Origin: Geobacter sp.
GTDB lineage: Bacteria > Desulfobacterota > Desulfuromonadia > Geobacterales > Pseudopelobacteraceae
Assembly: GCA_003574895.1 (NCBI GenBank)
Contig: PJFB01000012.1
Coordinates: 1-64,000 of the forward strand
Direction: 5' to 3'
Length of the DNA stretch: 64,000 nt
Shown here: positions 8,648 through 17,945 of the stretch, in pieces
Position numbering within the stretch: position 1 is the first letter of the stretch
How the letters are laid out: each line of letters opens with the position of its first letter
Program-made: the position numbers and the translations under genes
Notes under the pieces: generated by a model
The model's database searches: none
Told to the model about the DNA's origin: nothing
Seen by the model: the letters and a program-made list of their open reading frames with translations, nothing else

Positions 8648-10642
8648 TCACGGCCCGTATTCGAACGTGGTATATTGCTTTAACACCCCTGTGTCGTCGT
8701 AGACGGAAATTTTCGCTTTCTTGCCATCGGAGTTATATTCGATCGTGCTATACGCTGTTAAGTTGCCCGCGACATCAAAACTGGATGTTTTTGCCAGCCT
8801 GTTGGCCTCGTCATATTCGTACGTGGTGGCTTTTTTTGCCAATCCCGTGAACCCGTTATAGATGGTAACCCGCACCATCCGGCCGGCATCATCGTATTCG
8901 GTCGTGGTATATTCGGCCAGATCGCCATTGATATCATATTCCGATTCCTTGGGGATTTTCCCTGCTTCATTATATTCGTAAGTTGTATAGCTGTTATACT
9001 CACCAGCCATATAGGTGGTTTCCTTGGTCATGCCCCCTGTCGCGTTATATTCGTAGACGGTATAAGCCGACACGATTCCTGTGGGGCCGCAGGTAGAGGT
9101 CTTGATCACGTTGCCGACGGTATCGTACTCGTTCGTTACATACCCGGTCATAGACGAGGTTTCGCCAGAGGAAATATAGGTGGATATCTTTATCGGCCAG
9201 CCCTCCCCATTGTATTCGGTGGTTACGTACCCGGTCAGCAGGTCGCCCAGTATGTAGTTGGATACCTTGGTTACGCTGCCGGCCTCGTTGTACTCATAGG
9301 TGGCGTAGTTCAACAATACCCCGGTGGAGCCGTAGACGGACGATTTTTCTATCCTCCCGGCGGCATCGTATTCATAGGTCGTATAGTCCATCAATTGGTC
9401 GGCGGTACCGAAGTTGGACATCTTGATTAGCCGCAGAACAGCCGTTGCCGCCGGCTTTGCCGCTGCCTCGGCCGAAGGTGCGCTTTCTTCCACACCGTTG
9501 CCGGCGGTGACTATGTAGTAGTATGTGGTGCCGTTGGCAAGACCCGTGTGTTTGTAGGGAGATTCCGCAACCGCCTGGATCTTCGTGCCGTTCTCCTTGG
9601 TGACCCCTGGAGAGGTGGACCAGTAGATATTGTAGGAGGTGGCTCCGGCAACGGTATTCCAGCCGATGGTCGCCTGCCCGTTTCCAGGGGCTGCCGTCAC
9701 TCCGGTGGGAGCGGGCAGCGCAACGTGAACTGGGGTGATGATAACCTGGGCCGATTCTAGGCTTTCACCGTTGACGTTCAGCGCTGTCACCACGAAGTAG
9801 TGGGTGACGCCGTTGCCCAAACCGGCTACCGTTTGTCCGCTGTTTGCCCCGGCGACCTTGGTGCCGTTGGATCTGGTAACGCCGCTTGCGGTGGCATAAT
9901 AGACATTGTAAGAATTGGCTCCCGGGACGGCATCCCAACCGATGGTCACCTGGCCGTCACCGCCCGTGGCAAACACGCCGGACGGTGCCGGGGGCGGTGT
10001 TGACGACACCGGCGGAGCCAGGACCAGCCGGTTCGCCTTCAGACTCCCCGACCTGATGGCTACGGCACCATGGAGCTTGGTGACATTGCCGGCATTGGCA
10101 CTGAACGCGCCGTCGTATCCCCCCTCTATGGTGAAGTCCACACCTTTGGCAAGGTCAAGGCTGCCTGCCTGGTCCAGGGCAACCACCATTACCTTTCCTC
10201 CGGGCGCAATCTTGTTGTAGGCCGCCTGCAGCGCCCCGTAGTTCGAGCCATCCACCCTGATCAGTGAAGACCTCTGCTCAAAAAAGGCATTCACCGTCTT
10301 GTCGATGTCCAGGGCAAGAGAGCAGTTTTCCATTCCGGCGCAGGCGCCGCCCCAGCCGCTGAAATATGAATTTAAAGCAGGGCCGGGATAAAGGATGGCA
10401 GTGGTAAAGGAGGCTGTACACGTGCCGGGACAGGTGATCCCCGATGGAGAACTGCTGACGGACCCTTGCCCGGTGCCGGACATGACAACGGACAGGGTCG
10501 CCCCGTAAATCGGCAACGCGCCGGCGGGTCCGAAAAGATAAATCACCATAAACAACAGGCTGATCTGTTTGAGCTGCTTACCTAGCAAGGCCATCATGAA
10601 ACATGCCTGTTTTTCGAGACACACCAACATAGATTTGCACAT
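8648..10642 (-). CDS. Secreted protein with two Fn3 domains and nine YD-type repeats
   Basis: 664 residues. The start at 10642 has AAGGAGG 8 nt upstream. An N-terminal hydrophobic segment (to about residue 48) is followed by a Cys-rich region (CPGTC, GGACAGMENC) of a type common in Geobacter surface proteins, then a beta-helix-like segment around 125-205. Two fibronectin-III domains follow (about 215-305 and 310-400, each with the TIGW and YNxY signatures). From about 410 to the end come nine repeats of about 26 residues with the pattern YTTYEYDxAGxxxKxSxY, plus a partial tenth. These are YD/RHS-like carbohydrate-binding repeats, but no RHS core cleavage motif or toxin tail is present. Probably surface-exposed or secreted; partner unknown. 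Confidence 0.85.
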   Translation of the reverse strand: MCKSMLVCLEKQACFMMALLGKQLKQISLLFMVIYLFGPAGALPIYGATLSVVMSGTGQGSVSSSPSGITCPGTCTASFTTAILYPGPALNSYFSGWGGACAGMENCSLALDIDKTVNAFFEQRSSLIRVDGSNYGALQAAYNKIAPGGKVMVVALDQAGSLDLAKGVDFTIEGGYDGAFSANAGNVTKLHGAVAIRSGSLKANRLVLAPPVSSTPPPAPSGVFATGGDGQVTIGWDAVPGANSYNVYYATASGVTRSNGTKVAGANSGQTVAGLGNGVTHYFVVTALNVNGESLESAQVIITPVHVALPAPTGVTAAPGNGQATIGWNTVAGATSYNIYWSTSPGVTKENGTKIQAVAESPYKHTGLANGTTYYYIVTAGNGVEESAPSAEAAAKPAATAVLRLIKMSNFGTADQLMDYTTYEYDAAGRIEKSSVYGSTGVLLNYATYEYNEAGSVTKVSNYILGDLLTGYVTTEYNGEGWPIKISTYISSGETSSMTGYVTNEYDTVGNVIKTSTCGPTGIVSAYTVYEYNATGGMTKETTYMAGEYNSYTTYEYNEAGKIPKESEYDINGDLAEYTTTEYDDAGRMVRVTIYNGFTGLAKKATTYEYDEANRLAKTSSFDVAGNLTAYSTIEYNSDGKKAKISVYDDTGVLKQYTTFEYGP

Positions 10643-10708
10643 TTCAGTGCCTCCTTTTCAGCGCCTTTCTCCTATTGATGCCGCAATGTCGCCCGCAAGA
10701 ATGCCACT

Positions 10709-10749
10709 TAAAAAGCCGCTCAATCAGCTTTCACGCTGACCAAACGGCT
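10709..10749 (-). terminator. Intrinsic terminator candidate
   Basis: Read on the minus strand, AGCCG and GTCAGC pair with GCTGAT and CGGCT around a GTGAAA loop, followed by TTTTTA. It would end the transcript of the 62-residue gene upstream, before the secreted YD-repeat gene. It lies inside a repeated sequence discussed in the findings. Confidence 0.5.
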
Positions 10750-10905
10750 CTTTGAACCTGCTTCGGCATCCCATCCGTCCCCCCGAGCGCTACATGAGAA
10801 TCAATTCATTTAGATACACCTAAAAAAGCGCTGGTGTCAAGGAGCCTAAAAGGGTGCGGAGGCATCGATGTTTGTATGAGATTGTGATCGAACTGCTGCG
10901 GGGCT

Positions 10906-11094
10906 TCATGCCAGATAACGGTGCGGGAGACTTGCGATCATTCCCTTGAGTTCCAGTATTGCTCCCTCCAGCTCGGAAATGTCCATATCCAGCTTTTCCA
11001 GGTCGTCGCCATCCATGTTGCGAACAATGTCCTTGATCACTGCAATCTGCAACCCCAACATTTCGTTTACCCGCGCGGTCTCGATGTGAGTCAT
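10906..11094 (-). CDS. Small acidic helical protein, unknown
   Basis: 62 residues. AAAGGAG lies 6-7 nt before the ATG at 11094. The protein is predicted helical with a leucine-rich acidic middle (MDGDDLEKLDMDISELEGAILELKG); it may dimerise. No signal peptide, no known domain. It is divergent from the 85-residue gene on the other strand; the roughly 180-nt gap between them should hold both promoters. Function unknown. Confidence 0.7.
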   Translation of the reverse strand: MTHIETARVNEMLGLQIAVIKDIVRNMDGDDLEKLDMDISELEGAILELKGMIASLPHRYLA

Positions 11095-11277
11095 TGTGCG
11101 CTCCTTTTGTAGTCTTGCCCATGAACGATAATTATGCCTGCAACAACTGCGTGGACTAAAAAAGTATACGGTTTATTAGAAATTTATCAAACAATCCAAA
11201 TAGATTTCTACTTACTGCTTCATATTTTCGCTGCAATGCCGATATATGAAACATTGACATTACAAAGGAGGCCGGTG

Positions 11278-11535
11278 ATGTCCTCGATACCTCTGCTGTC
11301 ACCTAACGCACTGATCGGCAATCCCGCCAACATCAACCCGCTGGCACACTCCACCTACAATACCTCCGCGGCAGTGGCGGGAACCATGGCACAGCAAAAG
11401 ACCAAGGAAGACAAGAGCGATTCGGTGACGATCTCCAGGCAGGCTTTGGAAAAGGCGGCAGAGGCCGAGGGGCGGGATGAGAACGGCAAAGAGACCCAGG
11501 CGAAAGGAACACCTGGCCGGGCCAAAGGGAAATAA
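11278..11535 (+). CDS. Small hydrophilic protein, unknown
   Basis: 85 residues from the ATG at 11278, which has AAAGGAGG about 7 nt upstream. Earlier in-frame starts have no ribosome-binding site and run through AT-rich intergenic sequence. The N-terminal half is Asn/Ala/Ser-rich, then DSVTISRQALEKAA, then a Lys/Gly-rich tail. Small proteins with a DSVTIS segment are frequent near motility genes in these bacteria but I cannot assign a role. A strong terminator follows. Confidence 0.7.
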   Translation: MSSIPLLSPNALIGNPANINPLAHSTYNTSAAVAGTMAQQKTKEDKSDSVTISRQALEKAAEAEGRDENGKETQAKGTPGRAKGK

Positions 11536-11560
11536 AAACAGACAATAATTGAATATGGAA

Positions 11561-11610
11561 AAAATGGCAGGCACCAACCGAAAAGTCCCGGATTTGGTGC
11601 CTGCCATTTT
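11561..11610. terminator. Bidirectional intrinsic terminator
   Basis: Perfect 17-bp arms (11561-11577 and 11594-11610, AAAATGGCAGGCACCAA and its complement) with A- and T-runs on the two sides. It ends the 85-residue gene on the plus strand and the giant cytochrome gene on the minus strand. Confidence 0.9.
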
Positions 11611-11643
11611 TGTATCCTGCCCGGAACCCTCGCCAACCGCCCT

Positions 11644-14600
11644 TTATGGCGTGAATATCCTGGTATTGTAATCCTGGCGGTACTGATTGTGATCCAGGTC
11701 CATCGGGTACGCCTCCGGCGCCGGCGGCGGATAATCGCTCATGCCATGGAAAGGCAGCGGCTCCAGATACTTGTACTCCTTGAATTCCTTGTAGTAGTTG
11801 TCGGCCTTGAGGATAAAACCGCGCGCCATGCCGGCCTCTGGTGCAGGCAGCGCCGGAAACAGCAGTTCCAGCTTGTCGGCATAATTCATGATGACATATT
11901 TGTCATCCCGCTGCGTCAGCAACTCCTTCACCTCACCCAGTCCGGTGAAATTTCCGTATCCGTAATACCCCGGATATGGCGGCAGGGCTGTTTCATTCAC
12001 CAATATCCGGTGCTGCTCCGTATTCATCGCCTGAATTGCATGACCTCCAACCTGCAGGTTCGCAGAAGAGGCCGGCAATTCCTGCACTGTGACGCTTACC
12101 GGCGCGGAGTCGTCCAGCCTGATGCGGTCGATTACCCAAACCTGGGCCTTCTTGATACCGAGATGCACCCGGACGCGGTGGTCGGAACTGAGGAACAGGC
12201 CGGACAAGTCCACGATCATCGTCTTCAGGTCGCCCATGGGCATGCCGAAGGATTTGACCTTGACCCACGCACCGCTGGCATCCACAACTTCAACATAGGG
12301 CTGAATGGTTATCGTTGAAAGATAGATCTTGGAGTTGATAATCTGCCAGGCGTCTATGACCAGCTTGGCGTTTTCCGGATGCTGGATCGTACCGAAGTCA
12401 AAGGTGTAGAAGTTCTCCGGGTCATCGGGATTCATTGGCGCCGGGTTGTTGTCCACGCCCAGAACCTGCGCCAGGACATCGTTGCCGGACTTGTCGGTGG
12501 CGGTGAGCGGCGGGACGGGGTCCTTGAGAGTGTAGATCTTGAACGGATCAACATAGTTGTAATAATAGGTGTTTTCCGCCCCCGAAGAGGCGATTTGATA
12601 CCCTTGGGGGTAATCCACGGCCAGGAGCTTCGCCTCGTCCAGAAGGGTCGCCTCGATCAGGGACTCCCAGATCTTGACCCGATACTGGTTGTTGGCATCG
12701 GGGACCAGCCTCTCCAGGGAGATGTATGACGGCTGGTAGAGCGTGACGTTCCTGAGGCCCTTTTTGATCTGGGAAATGGCCGGGCCCTGCAGGTCGGTTT
12801 CATAGCGGTAGCCGGCGCCGTCCCAAGAATAGACCAGTGGGCAACTGCTGGAGCAGCTGCTGTCGCAGTCGCAGGTCCAGGTATAGGTGTCGGTGAACGA
12901 GCCGGTCGCGGAATAGGCGGACTCCATGGCCGTATCCACCGCATCCCTGGCCTTGACCCGCCAGTACCAGGTACCGGTTATGATTGGCGACGGTGTGGTC
13001 CAGTTTGTGGCCGAGATCCAGCCCGGTTGTTGCAGATTGGCGCTGTTGAAGCTGCTGGTCGTGTCCAGTTGCAGGTAATACTCCACGGCGTGGCCATCGG
13101 GCGCGGTTACGGCATTCCATTGCAGGTTATGGGAGTATGCCGTGGTACAAGCGGCATTCCCGTCGGTCTGGGTGATCAGCACCGGAGCGATGGGCGGCAG
13201 TGGGGTTGTGGATATGGTGAAGCTGTTGGTGGCCGATGATGCGGATACGGCCGTGGTGTGGCCGCTGTCCCTCGTGGTGACCCGCCAGTACCAGGTGCCA
13301 GGTGCCACGGTCTGGGTCCAGCTGGTGGCGGCCTGCCACGCGGACTGGTAGGTGATGGTGGCGAAATCCGCGGCGCTGCTGACCTCCGCGTAATACTCCA
13401 TGGGATCGGCATCGGTGGGAGTGACCGCGTTCCACTGGAATGTAACGGCCACATCGGTGCCGCTGCTGTAGTTGGGCTGGGCGATCAGGGCCGGTGCCGC
13501 GGGTGCGGCGTACGTAATCGCAAAGGTGCCGAATGTTGAGGGGCTTGAGACCGCCATGGTGTGGACGCTGTCCCGGGAGGTGACCCGCCAGTACCAGGTG
13601 CCGATGGGGAGGGCCTGGGTCCAGCTGGTGCCCGCCTGCCACCCCGACTGGTAGGCTATGCTGGCGAAGGTGGACGCACTGCTCACCTGGACCTGGTACT
13701 GGCAGGTGTCGCCATCTGGCGCGGTCACCGTGCTCCAGCCGAAGGTGATGCTCTTGTCCGTGCCGCTGGTATAGGAGGTGGCCGGCTGGGCCGTCAGGGT
13801 CGGTGCGGCCGGCGCTGTCAGGAAGATGCTGAAACTGCCGGTCGTGGACGGTGCCGAAACCGCCGTGGTGTGGACGCTGTCCCTGGTGGTGACCCGCCAA
13901 TACCAGGTGCCGATGGGGATGCTCTGGGTCCAGGTGGTGCCTGCCTGCCACCCCGACTGGTAGGCTATGCTGGCGAAGGTGGACGCACTGCTCACCTCCA
14001 CCAGGTACTGGACCGGATCCACGTCCGTGGGGGTGACGGCATTCCACTGGAAGGTCTTGCTGATGTCTCCGCCGCTGCTGTTGGAGCTGGTCTGGGCGAT
14101 CAGCGTCGGCGCTGCCGGCGGGGCGTAGCTGATGGTGAAGGTGTCCGTGGCCGACGGTGCCGAAACCGCCGAGGTATAGACGCTGTCACGGGCCTTGACC
14201 CGCCAGTACCAGGTGCCAAGCGGCAGGGGCTGCGCCCAGCTTACCGTCCCGATCCAGCCGGTATTGTAGCTGATGACCCCAAAGTCGGCGCTGCTGCTCA
14301 GCTCGGCATAGTACTGGGTAGCGGCACCGCTGGAACATGTTACCGCACCCCATTGCAGGGTAATGTTCCTGTTGCCGCCCGAACTGGTGGAACTGGCCTG
14401 GTGTGTGGGCGTGGGCGCTGAAGGCGGGGCCGCAACCGCCCATGGCGTCACCCCATTCCAGCTCTGATTGATGCCGCTGCCGGTGTTGCCTTCGTGGCAA
14501 TTGACCGAGAATGAGGTGCCGCAGGCGCGAAAACCGCCACAGTCGTCGCCTGAACCGCCATAGACCCCCGGTATCCTGCCGCTTCCTCCCCCATAATCAC

Positions 14601-17600
14601 CGCTCTCCGAAAAGGAGGTCATGGGACTGATTCTCAATGCTGCGCGTCCCTTGTGGATGCCGTCCAGGCAATTGGTGACCATCAGCCGCGGCAGCACCGA
14701 ACTGGTGTGGGCCGAGTGGCATTTGGAGCAGGTGTAGCTGTGCTGATTCGTCCCGTTGGTGCTCTTCCACCCCTTGACCGCCTCATGGATCCTGTCCTTG
14801 CTCTTCCAGGTGTGGGTCGTACCGTTGGTCAGGCTGGCCTTGCTGTGACAATCCAGGCAGAGGCCCGATGCCAGGGTCGGGTCGTTCCGGACCAGCGTCG
14901 GCATCGCAACATTGTTTATCCCGGCCCCAAAGGTGTTCTGGTCTATGTGGTACGGCAGCCCGGTGCCCCCGGTGATGAGCATGTCGCCGTTGTTGGCCGG
15001 CGAGGTGTCCTCCTGGTAGGGGGAGGTGAGCCAGGTCCCTTTCAAAAGGGGTACCCCATACTGCTGGTTGGCGCCCATGGTGGGGCTGACGCCATGTGGA
15101 TCGTGGCAGGGGGTGCAAAGGCCGTTGATCTGGTGGGTGGCGTCGAGGGAGCTGCCCAAGGGGGACGATGCCCCGAAGTGCCCACCCTTGATGAGGTTCT
15201 GGCCCTTGAACGGATAGCGTTGTTTGGCGCCGACATTGGGGCCGTAGGACATGTAGGGGGAGTCCCAGTAGCCCAGGATACCCTGGGTGGCATTGAAGGT
15301 GGAATTGTAGCCCCAGGGGGTGGTGTATCCCTTGAAGGCGGCAAAGGGGGCCTGTTTGGGGGTGGCGCTGAAATGGCAGTCCAGGCAGAGACTGGCGCCT
15401 GGGTTACGCAGGTCCTTGTCGGCCGCGGAACCGGCGGACTGGGGGCTGTAGGTTGAAGAGTAGCCGCCGTAGCCTTTGACGGTGTTTTTGAGCAGCCCCC
15501 CCTTGTTACGTCCGGTGGCGCTGGAATAACGGCTGGTTATCCCTGCCACGGCGGAACCGTGGGAGTTATGGCAGTCATAGCATTGCACGGCTATGGCACC
15601 GCTGGTGTTGGCAATGGTGCCGTCAACGCCGCTGGCAGTATCCCAGCCCCGCTGGTTGGCGCTGCCATTGCCATGGGCCGACAGAGCCTTGGTGATCTTC
15701 TTTTTGGCGGCATTGGGATAGCTGGCCGAGGTGTATTTGCCCCAGCTGGTTGTCCCGCTCTGGGAGTAGCGGGCATCCACGCTGGTATTGTCCCAGGCGT
15801 ACTGTCTGGGGGTCTTGCCGTCGCCAAAGGGCTGGGCCGTATTGTTCCGGTCGCTGTGGCAGCCCAGGCAGTGGTTGCTGATCTTCTGGATCTGGGCCCG
15901 GGTGCCGTTGGCAGAGTAGGCGATGAAATACCGGCCCGCATTGCCGGGCCGCTGCAGGGAGCTGTAAATCACCAGCCGCACCGCGGCCCCGGATACGGCG
16001 GCATTGTGGTACGCCGGGTTGATGCTGCCGTCGCTGTTGGCCTCCCAGTGGCACTGGTAGCACTTGGCATCGGTAACCGCGCCCTGGATATGATGGGACT
16101 GGGCACCGAACTGCGGGGTTATGGCCACGCGGCTCCCCTGGGGCACCGAGTGGCAACCCAGGCAGGAGGTGGAACCCCACTGGGCCGCTGAAGAGCCGCT
16201 GCCGTGACAGGCGATATTGGCGCAGGTTTTGGTGCCAGCGGTCCAGGCGACGCTTGCCCCGGCCTTGGCCGGATTGAAGGTCACGTCACGGGTGCCGTTG
16301 ATGTGGAGGGTGGACCCGGCCTTGATCTGAGCGCCGCTGATGGTGGTATCGGTATGGCAGGCATCGCAGCTGGCAGGATCGCCTCTGGTGTGCCGCTGGT
16401 GGCTGTTGGCCCTGGGGGTGGCCGTACTGCCATTGACATAGTTGGGCTCGCCAGCGCTGCTTGGCGTAAAAGCCGGGACAACGGCGCTCCCGTGGCACCC
16501 CTGGCAGTTCAGGGTAGTGGCGCCCTTCCAGTTGTCCGTGGCCATGCTCTTGGCGGTGCCCTTGCCGTCGCTGTGGCAGTAGGTGGCGCTGCATACCCCG
16601 GTCGCGCTGTCGTAGGTGCTGCTTCTGCCGGCTCTTACCCCTGAGAAGTCCACGAAACCGTTGACGTGATTGGAGTACGTGCCGATTGTGGTGTTGCCGG
16701 ACACGCTCTTGGCATGGCATTCGGCACAGCCGAAGTTTGTTCCCAAAACCGCGGCATTGTTGATATGGGCACCATGCTTGCCGCTTGCCAGGGTGCTTGC
16801 GCTGCCGGCCGCGCCACCATGGCAGCCGGTGCAGTCGCTTGGCAGAGACGTTCCCCATTGAGGTGTGTTCAAGGGAGCGTTGTATGCGGGGACCTTCTTA
16901 TCTCCGGGGCTGTGGCAATACAGATTGGAGCAGGTGCCGAACGTCCGCGACAGGCTCTGGCTGGGCAGAAAATCGGCACCATCACCGGAATAGGCCCCTT
17001 CGGACAGATGTACAATGATCCCTCTCTTAGCCACGCTTGTGGCGTGCGAGAAGATGAGCCCGGTCTTGTAATCGGGATGGCACCTGATGCAACCATTTGC
17101 TGAAAACGGGTAATAGTTTTCGTGTTTGACATGGCTTGACGAGGAACCCGGCGACGTGTGGCAGGCTTGACAATCTGTTGCTGAATTGAAGCTTGCGATT
17201 CCCCAGGCCGGAGAAATTGTTTCAAAGTGGCAGTTTACATTGGCGCATGTTCCGGGAACCGGCATCGAAATCTGGGGAAAGGCGGAGGTGCTGTTGCGAT
17301 ATGGCGTAATTGCCGCCGAGTTGTTGATGCGGGATGACACCTTGATCAGGCCGTCCCGGTGGGAGGGAACATAAGCGGCGCTGCCTGGATGGCATTTGAC
17401 GCAAGCAGCCGAACTCGTCGTCTGGCCCAGGTGGGTGCGGTGGTTGCCCTGGAAGCCGCCGTTTATCGGATTGCGTTCGTCGGAATCCAGTGGCCGGTAG
17501 TCGGACGGGCTCGATGTGCCGTGGCATTGATTGCACTCGATCGCGGCCCCGGCCGACAGGGCCGAAAAAGCCAGTATGGCCATACTGAATATCAGTCGGA

Positions 17601-17619
17601 ACAAATGCCTTGGTCTCAT
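11644..17619 (-). CDS. Giant multihaem cytochrome c fused to Fn3-like domains
   Basis: 1,991 residues from MRPRHLFRLIF, chosen because it begins a signal peptide (cleavage near SAGAA); in-frame starts upstream have none. The first ~1,055 residues carry 20 haem c attachment sites, 16 CxxCH and 4 CxxxxCH (CANVNCH, CSNLYCH, CSATYCH, CANIACH). Then come five Fn3-like domains of ~100 residues with the recurring GTWYWRV motif (~1,060-1,580). A C-terminal domain begins CDCDSSCSSSCPLVYSWDG and contains a DLQG segment; it resembles C-terminal modules of some secreted surface proteins. The haem part is homologous throughout to the cytochrome at 18647. Probably periplasmic or outer-surface electron transfer; Fn3 and C-terminal domains suggest surface anchoring or substrate contact. 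Exact role unknown. Confidence 0.93.
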   Translation of the reverse strand: MRPRHLFRLIFSMAILAFSALSAGAAIECNQCHGTSSPSDYRPLDSDERNPINGGFQGNHRTHLGQTTSSAACVKCHPGSAAYVPSHRDGLIKVSSRINNSAAITPYRNSTSAFPQISMPVPGTCANVNCHFETISPAWGIASFNSATDCQACHTSPGSSSSHVKHENYYPFSANGCIRCHPDYKTGLIFSHATSVAKRGIIVHLSEGAYSGDGADFLPSQSLSRTFGTCSNLYCHSPGDKKVPAYNAPLNTPQWGTSLPSDCTGCHGGAAGSASTLASGKHGAHINNAAVLGTNFGCAECHAKSVSGNTTIGTYSNHVNGFVDFSGVRAGRSSTYDSATGVCSATYCHSDGKGTAKSMATDNWKGATTLNCQGCHGSAVVPAFTPSSAGEPNYVNGSTATPRANSHQRHTRGDPASCDACHTDTTISGAQIKAGSTLHINGTRDVTFNPAKAGASVAWTAGTKTCANIACHGSGSSAAQWGSTSCLGCHSVPQGSRVAITPQFGAQSHHIQGAVTDAKCYQCHWEANSDGSINPAYHNAAVSGAAVRLVIYSSLQRPGNAGRYFIAYSANGTRAQIQKISNHCLGCHSDRNNTAQPFGDGKTPRQYAWDNTSVDARYSQSGTTSWGKYTSASYPNAAKKKITKALSAHGNGSANQRGWDTASGVDGTIANTSGAIAVQCYDCHNSHGSAVAGITSRYSSATGRNKGGLLKNTVKGYGGYSSTYSPQSAGSAADKDLRNPGASLCLDCHFSATPKQAPFAAFKGYTTPWGYNSTFNATQGILGYWDSPYMSYGPNVGAKQRYPFKGQNLIKGGHFGASSPLGSSLDATHQINGLCTPCHDPHGVSPTMGANQQYGVPLLKGTWLTSPYQEDTSPANNGDMLITGGTGLPYHIDQNTFGAGINNVAMPTLVRNDPTLASGLCLDCHSKASLTNGTTHTWKSKDRIHEAVKGWKSTNGTNQHSYTCSKCHSAHTSSVLPRLMVTNCLDGIHKGRAALRISPMTSFSESGDYGGGSGRIPGVYGGSGDDCGGFRACGTSFSVNCHEGNTGSGINQSWNGVTPWAVAAPPSAPTPTHQASSTSSGGNRNITLQWGAVTCSSGAATQYYAELSSSADFGVISYNTGWIGTVSWAQPLPLGTWYWRVKARDSVYTSAVSAPSATDTFTISYAPPAAPTLIAQTSSNSSGGDISKTFQWNAVTPTDVDPVQYLVEVSSASTFASIAYQSGWQAGTTWTQSIPIGTWYWRVTTRDSVHTTAVSAPSTTGSFSIFLTAPAAPTLTAQPATSYTSGTDKSITFGWSTVTAPDGDTCQYQVQVSSASTFASIAYQSGWQAGTSWTQALPIGTWYWRVTSRDSVHTMAVSSPSTFGTFAITYAAPAAPALIAQPNYSSGTDVAVTFQWNAVTPTDADPMEYYAEVSSAADFATITYQSAWQAATSWTQTVAPGTWYWRVTTRDSGHTTAVSASSATNSFTISTTPLPPIAPVLITQTDGNAACTTAYSHNLQWNAVTAPDGHAVEYYLQLDTTSSFNSANLQQPGWISATNWTTPSPIITGTWYWRVKARDAVDTAMESAYSATGSFTDTYTWTCDCDSSCSSSCPLVYSWDGAGYRYETDLQGPAISQIKKGLRNVTLYQPSYISLERLVPDANNQYRVKIWESLIEATLLDEAKLLAVDYPQGYQIASSGAENTYYYNYVDPFKIYTLKDPVPPLTATDKSGNDVLAQVLGVDNNPAPMNPDDPENFYTFDFGTIQHPENAKLVIDAWQIINSKIYLSTITIQPYVEVVDASGAWVKVKSFGMPMGDLKTMIVDLSGLFLSSDHRVRVHLGIKKAQVWVIDRIRLDDSAPVSVTVQELPASSANLQVGGHAIQAMNTEQHRILVNETALPPYPGYYGYGNFTGLGEVKELLTQRDDKYVIMNYADKLELLFPALPAPEAGMARGFILKADNYYKEFKEYKYLEPLPFHGMSDYPPPAPEAYPMDLDHNQYRQDYNTRIFTP

Positions 17620-17945
17620 GAAAGGTTCCCGAATTGGATCGAACACAGCAAGGGCTCGGTGGCGGACCACAACCTCTTTCCCGAATGGCGGAATCGGGTT
17701 ATTTTTTTGAGTCAATATACATCTCCACACCCTTAGCTTTTTTTAAAATAGCAATAAAAGCACCATGAGCTTACAAAAGCCCCATACATGTAGAATCGTT
17801 AATATTATTTATTCTTTATTTTATTTTGTTAATTGTTTGCGCGTGGTTATGACAACCATGCCTTTACCATTCAACTTGATCGCAAAATTGAATTTCATGG
17901 TACGGCAGGCTGGTCGGGGTGGGAAATATTGAAAAGCTCAGTGTG
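17620..17945. other. AT-rich intergenic region upstream of the giant cytochrome
   Basis: 326 nt between the cytochrome start and the methyltransferase stop. The part at 17740-17840 is strongly AT-rich. A short hairpin (CCCGA...TTCGGG) and the segment ATTCGGGaAC just before the ATG resemble the leader of the paralogous cytochrome. It probably contains a separate promoter for the 1,991-residue protein; I cannot place -35/-10 boxes with confidence. No gene seen. Confidence 0.5.

Noticed and set aside
10643-10905. Possible riboswitch upstream of the YD-repeat gene
   Set aside because: I looked for c-di-GMP (GEMM), glycine and SAM-type consensus patterns and saw none; only a terminator and a dispersed repeat are supported.
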